A DNA stretch of 64,000 nucleotides from JAWHQP01 sp032586195 (GCA_032586195.1 JAWHQP010000001.1:62001-126000); one strand, 5' to 3'. Shown: positions 16,211 through 25,394, counted from the first letter of the stretch. Numbers and translations are program-made. Notes: generated by a model from the letters alone, not told the origin.

Positions 16211-17320
16211 TCATTCCATCGTTTCCCACCATTTAGAGAAATGTTGTCCCTCTTCGTTGAAGTAAAAAACCTCACCAATCATGGGAGTAAATAGATTAAA
16301 GTGATGTTGCTCGGCATGTTTTGCGATGAGTTCCATCGGTTCTTTCCATGAATGTTTGGCTAAAGCAAATTTTGAGTTGTGCACGCTGATTAACTTGCGC
16401 GGATTTAATTCACGAATTGCCGTGACGAGTTGATCCGGCAGAATATGGATATTCGCCCAGGCTTCATTGTATTGACCGTTTTCCATAATGGCTAAATCAA
16501 TCTCCGGATAACGTGCCGCAATGTTTTTGTAATGATCGCCGTAACCGCTGTCGCCGCCGATATAAATATTTTGCCGCGGTGTTTGCAGCATAAAGGATGA
16601 CCATAAGGTTTGGTTGCCCGTTAAACCTCGACCGGAGAAATGGCGGGCGGGAAGCGCGGTGAGTTTTAAGTCGTTTTCTAATGCAATATCTTCATTCCAA
16701 TCCAATTCGATGATCTTATCTTTCGGATAGCCCCAGTATTCAAGATGTGAGCCTACGCCAAGGCTGGTAATCACTTTGCCTACCTTATTTTTTAATGCGG
16801 TAACTGCTTCATAATCAAGGTGATCCCAATGGTCATGAGTGATGATCATATAGTCGATTTCAGGTATATCTTCGGGCGAATAGACATTTGAACCGGCGAA
16901 CATTTTATTAACGAAAGAGAGAGGTGAACCGGCGACTAATACGGGATCAATCAGAAAACGTTTGCCATCTATTTGTAACAGATAGGAAGAATGACCGAAC
17001 CATACGTAGAAATCGCGTTCTTGAGATAGTGTTTTCAGATTCGTTTTTACCGAAGGCAAGGGCTGTGAGGGAATAAGATGAGGGATTTTATCGAATAAAA
17101 ACTCCCAAAAGATCCGTACACGTGATTTATCTGAAGTAGAAAGCTTGGTCGGCATTAAGTTTGTAAATTCGCCGTTTTGATAGTGAGGAGATTGGTGTAT
17201 GCGCTCAAGACGCTCGCCTTCCGGTAATTTGCCGAAGGATTTTTGATGCATAAACAGCGTGACGGCTATCGCCGATAATAAGATAAATACGATAAGCACG
17301 ATAACAATATTTTTTAGCAT
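16211..17320 (-). CDS. Metallo-beta-lactamase-fold hydrolase, NAPE-PLD/RomA-like, membrane-anchored
   Basis: The 369-residue product has an N-terminal membrane segment (KNIVIVLIVFILLSAIAVTLFM), then a metallo-beta-lactamase domain. Visible metal motifs are THDHWDHLDY (H-x-H-x-D-H), PARHFSGRG, GGDSGYG and a late SVHNSKFALA histidine. The WFGHSSYLLQIDG entry strand is typical of the branch that includes human N-acyl phosphatidylethanolamine phospholipase D and bacterial RomA/UlaG-like proteins. The substrate is unknown. I preferred the ATG at 17320 with GGAG upstream over an in-frame TTG at 17332. Confidence 0.85.
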   Translation of the reverse strand: MLKNIVIVLIVFILLSAIAVTLFMHQKSFGKLPEGERLERIHQSPHYQNGEFTNLMPTKLSTSDKSRVRIFWEFLFDKIPHLIPSQPLPSVKTNLKTLSQERDFYVWFGHSSYLLQIDGKRFLIDPVLVAGSPLSFVNKMFAGSNVYSPEDIPEIDYMIITHDHWDHLDYEAVTALKNKVGKVITSLGVGSHLEYWGYPKDKIIELDWNEDIALENDLKLTALPARHFSGRGLTGNQTLWSSFMLQTPRQNIYIGGDSGYGDHYKNIAARYPEIDLAIMENGQYNEAWANIHILPDQLVTAIRELNPRKLISVHNSKFALAKHSWKEPMELIAKHAEQHHFNLFTPMIGEVFYFNEEGQHFSKWWETME

Positions 17321-17524
17321 TATAAGCTCCAAAAACGAAAAACGGCATTATAGGCAATCCGAATCGGACTGTCATTAGTTAGCATTTGTAATTGAATATG
17401 AACGATGAACGGTTTGCTTTTCGCGGTATGGCCGATAACGGGAACGAAAGAAGAATCATACGGCAACAAAGAAAACGGGCATATTAAAAAATACGCCCGT
17501 CGGATTAGAGTATGTAAACAGTAA

Positions 17525-17728
17525 TTATTTATTCCATTGGCTGCCGACAACACCGCCGAGAGCCGCACCTGCCACGGTGGAAACGGTATTACCACCGATC
17601 AGGTTGCCCGCTACACCACCGATGACCGCGCCTGTCGCGGTGTTACGTTGGCTGCGGCTTAATCCGCATGCGGATATGGACATGACTAGTGCTGCGATAA
17701 TAAAGCCTTTTATTAGTTTTGTCTTCAT
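17525..17728 (-). CDS. OsmB-like glycine-zipper lipoprotein
   Basis: The 67-residue product has a lipobox ISAC (C21) and then a glycine-zipper segment ATGAVIGGVAGNLIGGNTVS followed by AGAALGGVVGS. This resembles OsmB and the glycine-zipper 2TM domain of outer-membrane lipoproteins induced by envelope or osmotic stress. A perfect inverted repeat (17763-17778) lies 35 bp upstream, between it and a divergent TetR gene, so shared control is possible. Confidence 0.8.
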   Translation of the reverse strand: MKTKLIKGFIIAALVMSISACGLSRSQRNTATGAVIGGVAGNLIGGNTVSTVAGAALGGVVGSQWNK

Positions 17729-17762
17729 TTTATGTACTCCGATTAGTCGTCGAGTCTTTATA

Positions 17763-17778
17763 TGTTACACTTGTAACA
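17763..17778. promoter_or_regulatory. Candidate TetR operator
   Basis: TGTTACA-CT-TGTAACA is a perfect 7-2-7 inverted repeat in the divergent region between the OsmB-like gene and the TetR gene. A further half copy (TGTAACA, 17855-17861) ends two bases before the TetR ATG. The placement fits autorepression by the TetR product and perhaps control of the lipoprotein gene. Binding is inferred only. Confidence 0.5.
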
Positions 17779-17863
17779 ATCAATGAGGGGTATTTTAGTG
17801 TGAATGACGGTTTAGTCAATAGAAAAAGTTTCAACTGAAACAATTAAGCAGGTTTGTAACAGT

Positions 17864-18367
17864 ATGAAAAAAAGTGTGAACTTTGTCATAAAAGAGAGCA
17901 TCACTGAAGCTCTTTTACGTTTAATGGCTAAAAAAAACTTCGTTGATATCAGTATTACGGAGATTACGAAATTGGCCGGGGTCAGCCGAATTTCCTTTTA
18001 TCGTAACTATGCGTCAAAGGAAGACGTGCTGATTAAATACATGCATGGACGGGCGATGTCATTGTTTGACAGCTTCGGTGTAACCAGTAACAGTGAAAAA
18101 TTAATCGGCATGTTTCGGGCAACGGAAGGGATTAAGGATATTATTGATTTGATATACAGCCAGAATCTGTCCTATATCTTTCTGCAATATTTTCTGTTTG
18201 CCATCGGATCGAAGCCGGAACAGACAAATCACGAGGCTTACCGTAATTCAATCGTCGTGGGCATTTGTTTCGGTGTGTTGGATGAATGGATTAAACGCGG
18301 ACGGCAGGAAAGCCCTGAAGATATGCTGAAGGTTATTCAAACTACCTTGCAGGACTTTTTTGATTAA
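17864..18367 (+). CDS. TetR/AcrR-family transcriptional regulator
   Basis: The 167-residue product has an N-terminal helix-turn-helix: KESITEALLRLMAKKNFVDISITEITKLAGVSRISFYRNYASKEDVL. The C-terminal half is the helical ligand and dimerisation region (TetR_C like) and matches no ligand class I recognise. It lies just upstream of a convergent DHA2 efflux gene, a common TetR target, and shares its promoter region with the OsmB-like lipoprotein. The perfect repeat at 17763-17778 is its likely operator. Confidence 0.88.
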   Translation: MKKSVNFVIKESITEALLRLMAKKNFVDISITEITKLAGVSRISFYRNYASKEDVLIKYMHGRAMSLFDSFGVTSNSEKLIGMFRATEGIKDIIDLIYSQNLSYIFLQYFLFAIGSKPEQTNHEAYRNSIVVGICFGVLDEWIKRGRQESPEDMLKVIQTTLQDFFD

Positions 18368-18370
18368 TTA

Positions 18371-18459
18371 AAGCGCGGTGTTAAAAACTTTAGTTTTGAA
18401 CATTGGCTTTGCCAACGTATCGAAAGCCGCGGCAATCGCGCACCGCGATGGTATATAAA
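18371..18459 (+). repeat. Structured intergenic repeat, copy B (after the TetR gene)
   Basis: It starts AAGCGCGGTGTT (uptake sequence with one change), then AAAAAC-TTTA-GTTTT, then hairpin TTGGC-TTT-GCCAA. The block GTATCGAAAGCCGCGGCAAT follows, then a perfect hairpin ATCGCG-CAC-CGCGAT, ending GGTATATAAA. Relative to copy A, the second hairpin has a paired change (C-G to T-A), so pairing is kept. It lies between the convergent TetR and efflux genes and may act as a terminator there. Confidence 0.7.
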
Positions 18460-18468
18460 TACGGGTTT

Positions 18469-19878
18469 TTATTTATTTGCCACCTTAAACATAGCGAGTG
18501 CGCAAATGCCCGCAATTACCGCCAGCACCACCAGCAGCATAAAGCTCTGTTGCGTACCGAGCATGGTGGCGTGAGTAAAGTCATCGCTGTGTGCCTGCTG
18601 CGAACCGGAAATAATGGCGGCCACTACCGATGTCCCCACCGCCCCGGCCAATTGTTGCAAGGTATTGATAATCGCGTTGCCGTCGGCACTTAATTCTTTC
18701 GGCAGAATGCGTAATCCGTTCGTCATCGTGTTACCTACCGAAAGGCCCTGTCCGATAGAGTAAATCGTATAAAATATCATGATCATTGCGGTGCTGAGGC
18801 GGTCCGCGAATAAGTAAAACAAAATTAAAGATACGATGAGAAAAAAACTGCCGGTCAAAATCGGTTTTTTCGGACCGAATTGATCAAGTAAACGTCCGCT
18901 GACAGGAGCAAGTGCCGCCCCCACAATACAGCCGGGCAGAAGCAGAAAGCCCGATAAGAACGCACTTGAACCGGAAACTAACTGGGCGTAGTTCGGAATC
19001 AAATAGCCGAGAGCCAGTACGCAGAATTGGATGAGGACAATAAAGGCAAAGCTGAGGCTAAAGGCTTTGTGTTTAAACACCGCCACGCGCAGCAATGTGG
19101 CCTTGCCCTTGGCGGATTTTTGATAAAACAACCCGATAGAGAACAAACTGATTAACAATAAACCTAACACCACCGCACTGAACCAACCGTAATGCGCGGC
19201 CTGTTCGGTAGCGAAAATAAAGCTGGAGAAACCGATAACCAATAGTAAATAATCCATCAGATTGAATTTCATTTTTTTAACGGCGGAATGCTGACGAATA
19301 GATTTTACTCCCATTAAAAATGAACAAATCAGCAGCGGCAGTAAAATTAAGAAGATTACCCGCCAGCCGTATTGATCTACAATAAAGCCGCCTAATACCG
19401 GCCCCACCGCCGGAGCCATTGCGGTAATCAACGAGGCACTTCCCATTAGCAGCCCTAATTTGGATTTCGGCGCTTGTTCCAGAATGATATTAATCATCAG
19501 CGGTAAAGCGATGCCTGTCGCGGCTCCCTGCATTAATCTGCCCAGCAGCAGAAAATAGAAATTAGGTGCAAAGGCACAAAGGAGCGTTGCGGTGATAAAT
19601 AAGCTAATGGAAGTAAGAAACAATAGCTTGGACTTGAACCGTTTTTTGAAAAACGATGATAACGGCACGACCAATGACAGCACCAGTAAATAGCCGGTGG
19701 TAAGCCATTGCACCGTGGAGGTACCGATATTGAATTCCCGCATGAGGGTCGGGAAGGTTACATTCATCGCAGTTTCACTCACTACGCCGGAAAAGGACAT
19801 AATCGCCATAGCGATGATAGCGAGCAGGAGTTTGGGATCAATTTTTTCATTGTCCGGGAGAGATGGGGTTTCTGACAT
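18469..19878 (-). CDS. DHA2-family multidrug efflux transporter (MFS)
   Basis: The 469-residue membrane protein has about 13-14 hydrophobic spans. DHA2-type motifs are visible: NVTFPTLMREFNIGTSTVQWLTTGYLL near the N-terminus and GRLMQGAATGIALPL. The antiporter motif C region, APAVGPVLGGFIVDQYGWRVIF, is also present (translated from about 19320-19420). It most resembles EmrB/LmrB/QacA drug:proton antiporters. No EmrA-type membrane fusion partner is present. Control by the convergent TetR gene is plausible but not shown. Confidence 0.88.
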   Translation of the reverse strand: MSETPSLPDNEKIDPKLLLAIIAMAIMSFSGVVSETAMNVTFPTLMREFNIGTSTVQWLTTGYLLVLSLVVPLSSFFKKRFKSKLLFLTSISLFITATLLCAFAPNFYFLLLGRLMQGAATGIALPLMINIILEQAPKSKLGLLMGSASLITAMAPAVGPVLGGFIVDQYGWRVIFLILLPLLICSFLMGVKSIRQHSAVKKMKFNLMDYLLLVIGFSSFIFATEQAAHYGWFSAVVLGLLLISLFSIGLFYQKSAKGKATLLRVAVFKHKAFSLSFAFIVLIQFCVLALGYLIPNYAQLVSGSSAFLSGFLLLPGCIVGAALAPVSGRLLDQFGPKKPILTGSFFLIVSLILFYLFADRLSTAMIMIFYTIYSIGQGLSVGNTMTNGLRILPKELSADGNAIINTLQQLAGAVGTSVVAAIISGSQQAHSDDFTHATMLGTQQSFMLLVVLAVIAGICALAMFKVANK

Positions 19879-19946
19879 TTGCTTTCCTCAAAGTAATAAG
19901 AATGGGATCATTATAATAAAATGGCATTTCGTTAATACTGTTGAAA

Positions 19947-20000
19947 AAGTGCGGTGCTGCTTTTACGATTTTTTAAATTCCCGTACACAGCACCGCACTT
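19947..20000. repeat. Pair of inverted DNA uptake sequences
   Basis: AAGTGCGGT at 19947-19955 and its complement ACCGCACTT at 19992-20000 are exact, in inverted orientation about 36 bp apart. They could fold as the terminator of the DUF406 gene, which ends at 20020 on the reverse strand. Confidence 0.7.
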
Positions 20001-20019
20001 TGAAAGGAGATTGCCCCGA

Positions 20020-20313
20020 TTAGTTAAGGGCTCTAGTGCCTAATTGAAAAATAACCACTTCCGCCTGGCAGCTGAATTCAAAAGCCGCGGTCAGTTTGAA
20101 ACCGCCGTCCACAGGCGTGATGTCGCTGGTAATTTTGCAGGGTTCGCTTTCGATCTCATGGGCTTTTTGGGTGAGCGCGGCTAATGCTGATTCCGCTTCG
20201 GCTTGGCTGGCGAAAACTTTATCGATTTTGACTTCAAGTTCACTGTTGTTGAGAATAGAACCTACGTCGAAAGTATTGCAGCCTACGCATTCAATGGGTT
20301 TATCTGATTTCAT
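20020..20313 (-). CDS. YfcZ/YiiS-family protein (DUF406)
   Basis: The 97-residue product has the family's N-terminal cysteine pair (ECVGCNTFDVGSI) and a ferredoxin-like alpha/beta pattern. It contains EVKIDKVFASQAEAESALAALTQKA and ends AAFEFSCQAEVVIFQLGTR. Function is not established in E. coli homologues. It is single and preceded by an AT-rich region with GGAAAC as ribosome site. It resembles intact family members in length. Confidence 0.85.
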   Translation of the reverse strand: MKSDKPIECVGCNTFDVGSILNNSELEVKIDKVFASQAEAESALAALTQKAHEIESEPCKITSDITPVDGGFKLTAAFEFSCQAEVVIFQLGTRALN

Positions 20314-20413
20314 AATGTTTCCTTAATTTACGATAACTGTCCCATTAATTTAATACTTATCGCTATCCGAATCAATAAACCATTCTTAATATATCACATA
20401 AGCAAAAATAATA

Positions 20414-20443
20414 ATCCCTTGTGAATATTAACTCACAAGGGAT
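20414..20443 (-). terminator. Rho-independent terminator of the DUF533 gene
   Basis: ATCCCTTGTGA-ATATTAAC-TCACAAGGGAT is an 11-bp perfect stem. On the reverse strand it is followed by TATTATTTTT, and it sits 13 bp after the stop of the DUF533 gene. Confidence 0.8.
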
Positions 20444-20456
20444 TTCGGGGAGTTAA

Positions 20457-21104
20457 TTAAGCGCTAAGACCTGCTTTTTTCTCTAATTCTTCCACCAGCG
20501 CGTCGTCTAAGCCTAAAGCGGCAGCTAATCGGGATAAGAATATGATTTCTTTACGATCCAGATCGGCACAGACAAGGCGTGCCGCCAGATAAACCTGAGC
20601 CGCTAAGGCGGGATTGCCGTTAACCTGTTTTGCGATCATTTCCGGGCTGACGGGTTGCTGCATTTGTAGATCAATCCATTGACGCGCTTCGCTATCTTCA
20701 CCGGCCTGTGCCTGAATAGCCCGGCGCTCTTCGTCACTGATGGCTCCGTCTGAAGCTGCGGCGGCAATCATCACTTGTAAAATAAGTTTGCTGGTGTCTT
20801 CCGCCTGTGCTTCGGTCGGTTCAAAATGGGTTTGGTCGATTTCTGCCGTCGGAGATTCGGTGCGGGATTTCTGGAAATCCTGATAGGCCTGATAAGCTAA
20901 ACTGCCGAGCGCTGCCAGAGATCCGATTTTGGCTAAACCGCTGCCGCCGTTACGCCCGAAAATCATAGATAGAATCCCGATACCCGCTGCGGTTGCACCA
21001 TATTTGGTGACTTTATCGGTGGTTGAATTGCCGCCTGCCATGGTATTTTTTACGCTTTGCTGAACCGAGCCCAATACTTGATTCAAAATACTGTTAAAAT
21101 CCAT
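20457..21104 (-). CDS. DUF533 (YebE-like) tellurite-resistance-domain protein
   Basis: The 215-residue product has an N-terminal amphipathic region MDFNSILNQVLGSVQQSVKN and a glycine-rich hydrophobic segment (GATAAGIGILSMIFGRNGGSGLAKIGSLAALGSLAYQAYQ, 20900-21015). The C-terminal domain has a TerB-like helical fold starting ILQVMIAAAASDGAISDEERRAI. This is the YebE/DUF533 arrangement. E. coli yebE is an envelope-stress (Cpx) gene of unknown activity. It is a single gene with its own terminator. Confidence 0.85.
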   Translation of the reverse strand: MDFNSILNQVLGSVQQSVKNTMAGGNSTTDKVTKYGATAAGIGILSMIFGRNGGSGLAKIGSLAALGSLAYQAYQDFQKSRTESPTAEIDQTHFEPTEAQAEDTSKLILQVMIAAAASDGAISDEERRAIQAQAGEDSEARQWIDLQMQQPVSPEMIAKQVNGNPALAAQVYLAARLVCADLDRKEIIFLSRLAAALGLDDALVEELEKKAGLSA

Positions 21105-21188
21105 CTGTTCCTCCTGTGTAATAGATGATTCTTTGGCTGTAAAACGGCGAGTTAGTTCAGCTTGAAAAGGTAAATCTATGTAAAGAAA

Positions 21189-21220
21189 AAGCCTCTATTC
21201 CCGATTAGAAATAAAGGCTT
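21189..21220 (-). terminator. Rho-independent terminator of the fruBKA operon
   Basis: AAGCCTCTATT and AAATAAAGGCTT pair around CCCGATTAG. On the reverse strand the stem is followed by TTTTTCTTT, 20 bp after the fruA stop. Confidence 0.75.
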
Positions 21221-21240
21221 GATTTTAACCGACCGCTTAA

Positions 21241-22908
21241 TTATTCAACTACGGCTCTCGGTTTAATGATAGCGTACACAATCCCTGTGGCGATCGAGCC
21301 GATGGCGATGGCCGCCAGATACATCAATGGCTGCGATACCAGTGGAATCACGAATAAACCGCCGTGCGGCGCCTGTAATTCGATGCCGAAGCTCATGGAA
21401 ATCGAACCTGCGATGGCTCCGCCGATCACACTGGAAATAATCACGCGGATTGGGTCGGCCGCCACAAACGGCAATGCCCCTTCGGAGATAAAGCACAGAC
21501 CTAACACAAATGAAGCTTTACCCGCATTACGCTGTGCCGCATTGAATTTGGAACGAACGATCCAAGTGGCGATTGCCATACCGATTGGCGGCACCATACC
21601 GCCGGCCATTACCGCCGCCATTGGAGTGAAGGTCTGTGAGGCGATTAAACCGGTGCCGAACGCATAAGCGGCTTTGTTAATCGGGCCACCCATATCTACA
21701 CACATCATACCGCCTAAAATACCGCCTAAAATCAAGGCGTTGGCTGAACCCATGGTATTAAGCCATGCGGTTAAGGCTTCCATTGCGGCCGCCACCGGCG
21801 GATTGAGGAAATATACCATCAATAAGCCGACGATACCCGTGCCGAATAACGGTAGGATTAGAATCGGTTTTAACGAGGCAAAATTGGCCGGCAGCTGAAT
21901 GATTTTATTTAGGAATTTCACCACGTAACCGGCGAGGAAACCGGCGATAATACCGCCTAAAATCCCTGCGTTCGCATTGGCTGCCAGCATGCCGCCTACA
22001 AAGCCCACCGCTAAACCGGGACGATCCGCAATGGAATAGGCAACATAGCCCGCAAAGGCGGCGATCATCAAGCCAAAAGCGGTATCACCGATTTTTTTCA
22101 GCTCGAACGCAAAAGTACCGGCGTTTTCCGGGTTGCCCGCATAAATCCCGCCAAAGGCAAATGCCAAGGCGATCAGCAAGCCCCCCGCTACCACGAACGG
22201 CAGCATATAGGACACGCCGCTCATCAGGTGTTGGTACACTCCTTTGCGTTCCTCTTGCTGGTTTTCGGCTTTGGCTGTTCCTTGTTCAGGCTGATAAATG
22301 GTCGCTTGTGCAAAAGCTTTGTCGAATTCTTGCGCGGTTTTCTTCAATGCCAGCCCGGTAGAAGTGCGGTACATCGGCTTGCCGGCAAATTTGGATAAAT
22401 CCACATCAATATCCGCCGCGACAAAGACTAAATCCGCCGCCGCCACTTCTTCCGGAGTGATCGGATTACCCGCGCCGACCTGACCACGGGTTTCCACCCG
22501 CACGTTCCATCCTTGTTGTTTGCCGTAGGCTTCAATCGCTTCAGCGGACATAAAGGTATGAGCCACGCCCGTCGGACAAGCAGTCACCGCCACGATATTT
22601 TTCGGACCTTGTGCGGATAAGCCGGTGGAGTTAGTCGGTTGAACATAATCCACGGCTTGAATTAATGCATTATTTAATACCGTTTTAGGCGCATTCACCA
22701 CCTCTTCTACATCGGCTAAATAAACCTTTTTGCCGCAAAGTGCGGTGTTGTTTGGCAGAGTTTTACCAAATATGATGGCAATGTCCGCCTGTTCGGCATT
22801 TTCGACTACGCGCTGATTTTGCTGTTTGGCCGCCGCGATCATCAGCCGGCGTAATAGAAACGCTTTGGCGTTACCTAAATTCGGAGATTGAGTAAGAAAA
22901 ATATTCAT
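21241..22908 (-). CDS. fruA: Fructose-specific PTS enzyme IIB'BC
   Basis: FruA transports fructose and phosphorylates it to fructose 1-phosphate. From the ATG at 22908 the product is 555 residues. A degenerate IIB' domain (about 1-95) precedes the active IIB, with the phosphocysteine motif VAVTACPTGVAHTFMSAEA. The membrane IIC domain starts at HLMSGVSYMLPFVVAGGLLIAL. Conserved segments MGGPINKAAYAFG and LQAPHGGLFVIP are present. An in-frame TTG (22923) is rejected since AAGGAT precedes the ATG. It is the last gene of fruBKA, four bases after fruK. Confidence 0.96.
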   Translation of the reverse strand: MNIFLTQSPNLGNAKAFLLRRLMIAAAKQQNQRVVENAEQADIAIIFGKTLPNNTALCGKKVYLADVEEVVNAPKTVLNNALIQAVDYVQPTNSTGLSAQGPKNIVAVTACPTGVAHTFMSAEAIEAYGKQQGWNVRVETRGQVGAGNPITPEEVAAADLVFVAADIDVDLSKFAGKPMYRTSTGLALKKTAQEFDKAFAQATIYQPEQGTAKAENQQEERKGVYQHLMSGVSYMLPFVVAGGLLIALAFAFGGIYAGNPENAGTFAFELKKIGDTAFGLMIAAFAGYVAYSIADRPGLAVGFVGGMLAANANAGILGGIIAGFLAGYVVKFLNKIIQLPANFASLKPILILPLFGTGIVGLLMVYFLNPPVAAAMEALTAWLNTMGSANALILGGILGGMMCVDMGGPINKAAYAFGTGLIASQTFTPMAAVMAGGMVPPIGMAIATWIVRSKFNAAQRNAGKASFVLGLCFISEGALPFVAADPIRVIISSVIGGAIAGSISMSFGIELQAPHGGLFVIPLVSQPLMYLAAIAIGSIATGIVYAIIKPRAVVE

Positions 22909-22912
22909 GTGT

Positions 22913-23854
22913 TTATCCTTCAATCGTGGTCAATTTTACATTTGAGAGAATCGGCTCGAGCAGTTTGCGGTCGCTTACCCCAACGTTACTTTGCGAAACG
23001 GCGAAAGCTGACACCGCACTTGCGAACGCCAGCGTGTTTTGTTGTGACAATCCGTTTACGAAGCCGTAGATTAATCCCGCTACCATTGAATCGCCCGCAC
23101 CCACGGTGCTGACCACGTTTTCGCATTTCGGCGGTTGGGCCTGTACTATGGCGTTATCGCTGAGCCAGAGGGAACCGTTTGCTCCCATGGAAATAACCAC
23201 ATTGGCGATACCTTCCGCTTTTAATTTTTTGGCTGCGGCAATGATGTCGTCAATAGTCGGTAAGTTATGACCAATCCATGCCTCCAATTCTCGATGGTTC
23301 GGTTTGACCAGCCACGGATTAGCGGTTAAACCCGCGGTTAACGCGGCATTGCTGCTGTCTAACACCACTTTCACGCCCTCGGTATGCAGCTGTTTTAACC
23401 ATGCCGCGAATAATTCCGGCGTGAGCCCTCGCGGCAGGCTGCCGCATACGGCGACGATATCGAATTGTTGGCAGTAACTCAGCGAATCCGTTACGAATTG
23501 CCGCCAGTCGGCCGGGCTGATTTCATAACCGAGAAAGTTTAAATCGGTGACATCTGCCTCCGTTTCGGTAATTTTGACATTAATCCGGGTTTTACCCGGC
23601 ACACGATGGAACTTGTCCTCTAAGCCTTGCCGTTGGAACATTTGTACAAAATCGCCCGCGTTATCTTCTCCTAAAAAACCACCGACGGCGACGTCAATAC
23701 CCAAATCTTTCAGCACGTTGGCAACGTTAATGCCTTTACCCGCCGGGAATAAACCGAGCGTTTCCACGGTATTTACTTCACCCAATTCAATACGTTTTAA
23801 CCGTCCGACCAAATCGTAGGCGGTGTTAAGCGTAATGGTTGCAACTTTTGCCAT
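22913..23854 (-). CDS. fruK: 1-phosphofructokinase
   Basis: FruK phosphorylates fructose 1-phosphate to fructose 1,6-bisphosphate. The 313-residue product is a PfkB-family kinase. The N-terminal sugar-binding pattern ITLNTAYDLVGRL and the PfkB signatures FPAGKGINVANVLKDLG and STVGAGDSMVAGLIYG (catalytic aspartate) are complete. The ATG at 23854 follows AGGAGG by five bases; an in-frame GTG at 23860 overlaps the ribosome site. An uptake sequence lies inside the gene (23013-23021). Confidence 0.96.
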   Translation of the reverse strand: MAKVATITLNTAYDLVGRLKRIELGEVNTVETLGLFPAGKGINVANVLKDLGIDVAVGGFLGEDNAGDFVQMFQRQGLEDKFHRVPGKTRINVKITETEADVTDLNFLGYEISPADWRQFVTDSLSYCQQFDIVAVCGSLPRGLTPELFAAWLKQLHTEGVKVVLDSSNAALTAGLTANPWLVKPNHRELEAWIGHNLPTIDDIIAAAKKLKAEGIANVVISMGANGSLWLSDNAIVQAQPPKCENVVSTVGAGDSMVAGLIYGFVNGLSQQNTLAFASAVSAFAVSQSNVGVSDRKLLEPILSNVKLTTIEG

Positions 23855-23863
23855 TTGCACCTC

Positions 23864-25360
23864 CTATTCGCCTAAACCGGCAGCTATTGCCGCACCGATA
23901 CCGTCAATCGCTTTTTGCGCTTCTTCACCTGTAGCGACGAAGCGGAGACGATGCCCTTTAACCGCGCCCAGGGAAACGATCTTCATCATGCTTTTGGCGC
24001 TGACTAATTGAGTGTTGCGATCAAGATTCTGCACCGCTACGGATGCATTATATTTCTTTACCTCGTTTACCAGGCATGCGGCCGGACGAGCATGTAAACC
24101 GTGTTCATTGGTTATCACAAATACGGCTTCAACGCCTTCGGTTACCGGGGTTTCATCGGTAGCGGCAACAGTTTGGGCGGTGGCAACCTCAATCGTGTCG
24201 GGTTCTGTCGGTGATGCGACGGAAATCCCGTCGCCTAGGCCTTCCGCGATAGCTTTACCCACCGCTTCAATAGCCTGTTGTGCGTCTTCACCCTCAGCGA
24301 CGAAACGTAAACGATTACCGCATACCGCTCCCAGTGCAACGATTTTCATCAGGCTTTTTGCGCTTACCGGTTCCGTTCCTCGGGTTAGGTTTTCGATGGT
24401 AATTTTGGCTTTAAACCGTTTTATCAAATTCACTAAGTTGGCACTCGGACGGGCGTGCAAACCATGTTCGTTACGCACGGTGAACGTGCCGATAACTGCG
24501 CCAGCCGGTTGAACTTGAGTGACGGCCGGTGCGGCAACCGGTTTGCCGTTCAGTGCGGCTATGATCTGTTCAGCGTTGCCGTTTAATAAGCTGTTTTGCA
24601 CCGATTCTTCCAATAAACGCGCCAGAGTATCGTTGATTTGATCGTCTTTTGCCGCAACGGTCAGCACACCTTGCACTGCTTGACCGTTGTGATCAAAGGC
24701 TGCTTTGGCACGACTGAAAGCAAGGCCATTTTTCAGGTTGCCGACGACACTATCGGTTAACCATAATCCTTTACCTAATGGTAGCGCCGGGCTGGCGATC
24801 ACTTCGGCGACAAATTGATTATCCGCCGCGCCTTGCTGTTGTAACTGCCCCGCATTCATGGCGACAAGGGTTAATAGGCTGGTGGTGTTCACATCTAAGT
24901 TGACAGATTCCGCTTTAACGCTGAAATCCGTCTCTTGTCCCATTAAAATGGCACGGAATTTTTTCACATCAGTCAGGGTAGCCAGTTTTGCGGCGGTTTC
25001 TTCATCGCCCAAGACATGGGTTAATTGGCGTAACAGCGCCAAATGCTCATCGGAACGGGCGGCAATCCCAATCACCACGTAAGCGGTGTTGCCTTCGCCC
25101 CATTCAACGCCTTGTGGAAATTGAAAAATCTGCACACCGGTATCTTTTACCATATCACGGGTTTCCAATGTGCCGTGTGGAATGGCAATGCCGTTACCAA
25201 GAAAAGTGGAGGTTTGTTGCTCACGTCCCAACATGCCTTGTAAGTAACCACTTTCGACATAACCGGCTTGTTCCAGCGCGTTCGCCGCCATGGTAATGGC
25301 TTGCTGTTTATTGCTGGCCTGGGCTGATAAATGAATGTTGTTTTCGGGTAAATTAAACAT
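23864..25360 (-). CDS. fruB: Fructose PTS diphosphoryl-transfer protein (EIIA-HPr-HPr)
   Basis: FruB carries phosphate to FruA. The 498-residue product has a fructose-type EIIA domain (about 1-145) with the phosphohistidine in GNGIAIPHGT, then a middle region. Two HPr (FPr) domains follow, each with NEHGLHARP and a SAKS(L/M)MKIV block: about 290-378 and about 408-498. E. coli FruB (376 residues) has one HPr. Both histidines are present here, so both domains may be phosphorylated; they differ in many positions, so this is not a recent copy. First gene of fruBKA. Confidence 0.95.
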   Translation of the reverse strand: MFNLPENNIHLSAQASNKQQAITMAANALEQAGYVESGYLQGMLGREQQTSTFLGNGIAIPHGTLETRDMVKDTGVQIFQFPQGVEWGEGNTAYVVIGIAARSDEHLALLRQLTHVLGDEETAAKLATLTDVKKFRAILMGQETDFSVKAESVNLDVNTTSLLTLVAMNAGQLQQQGAADNQFVAEVIASPALPLGKGLWLTDSVVGNLKNGLAFSRAKAAFDHNGQAVQGVLTVAAKDDQINDTLARLLEESVQNSLLNGNAEQIIAALNGKPVAAPAVTQVQPAGAVIGTFTVRNEHGLHARPSANLVNLIKRFKAKITIENLTRGTEPVSAKSLMKIVALGAVCGNRLRFVAEGEDAQQAIEAVGKAIAEGLGDGISVASPTEPDTIEVATAQTVAATDETPVTEGVEAVFVITNEHGLHARPAACLVNEVKKYNASVAVQNLDRNTQLVSAKSMMKIVSLGAVKGHRLRFVATGEEAQKAIDGIGAAIAAGLGE

Positions 25361-25394
25361 TCTGTATCCTTATTGGTTTTTGTGGATGGTTGGC

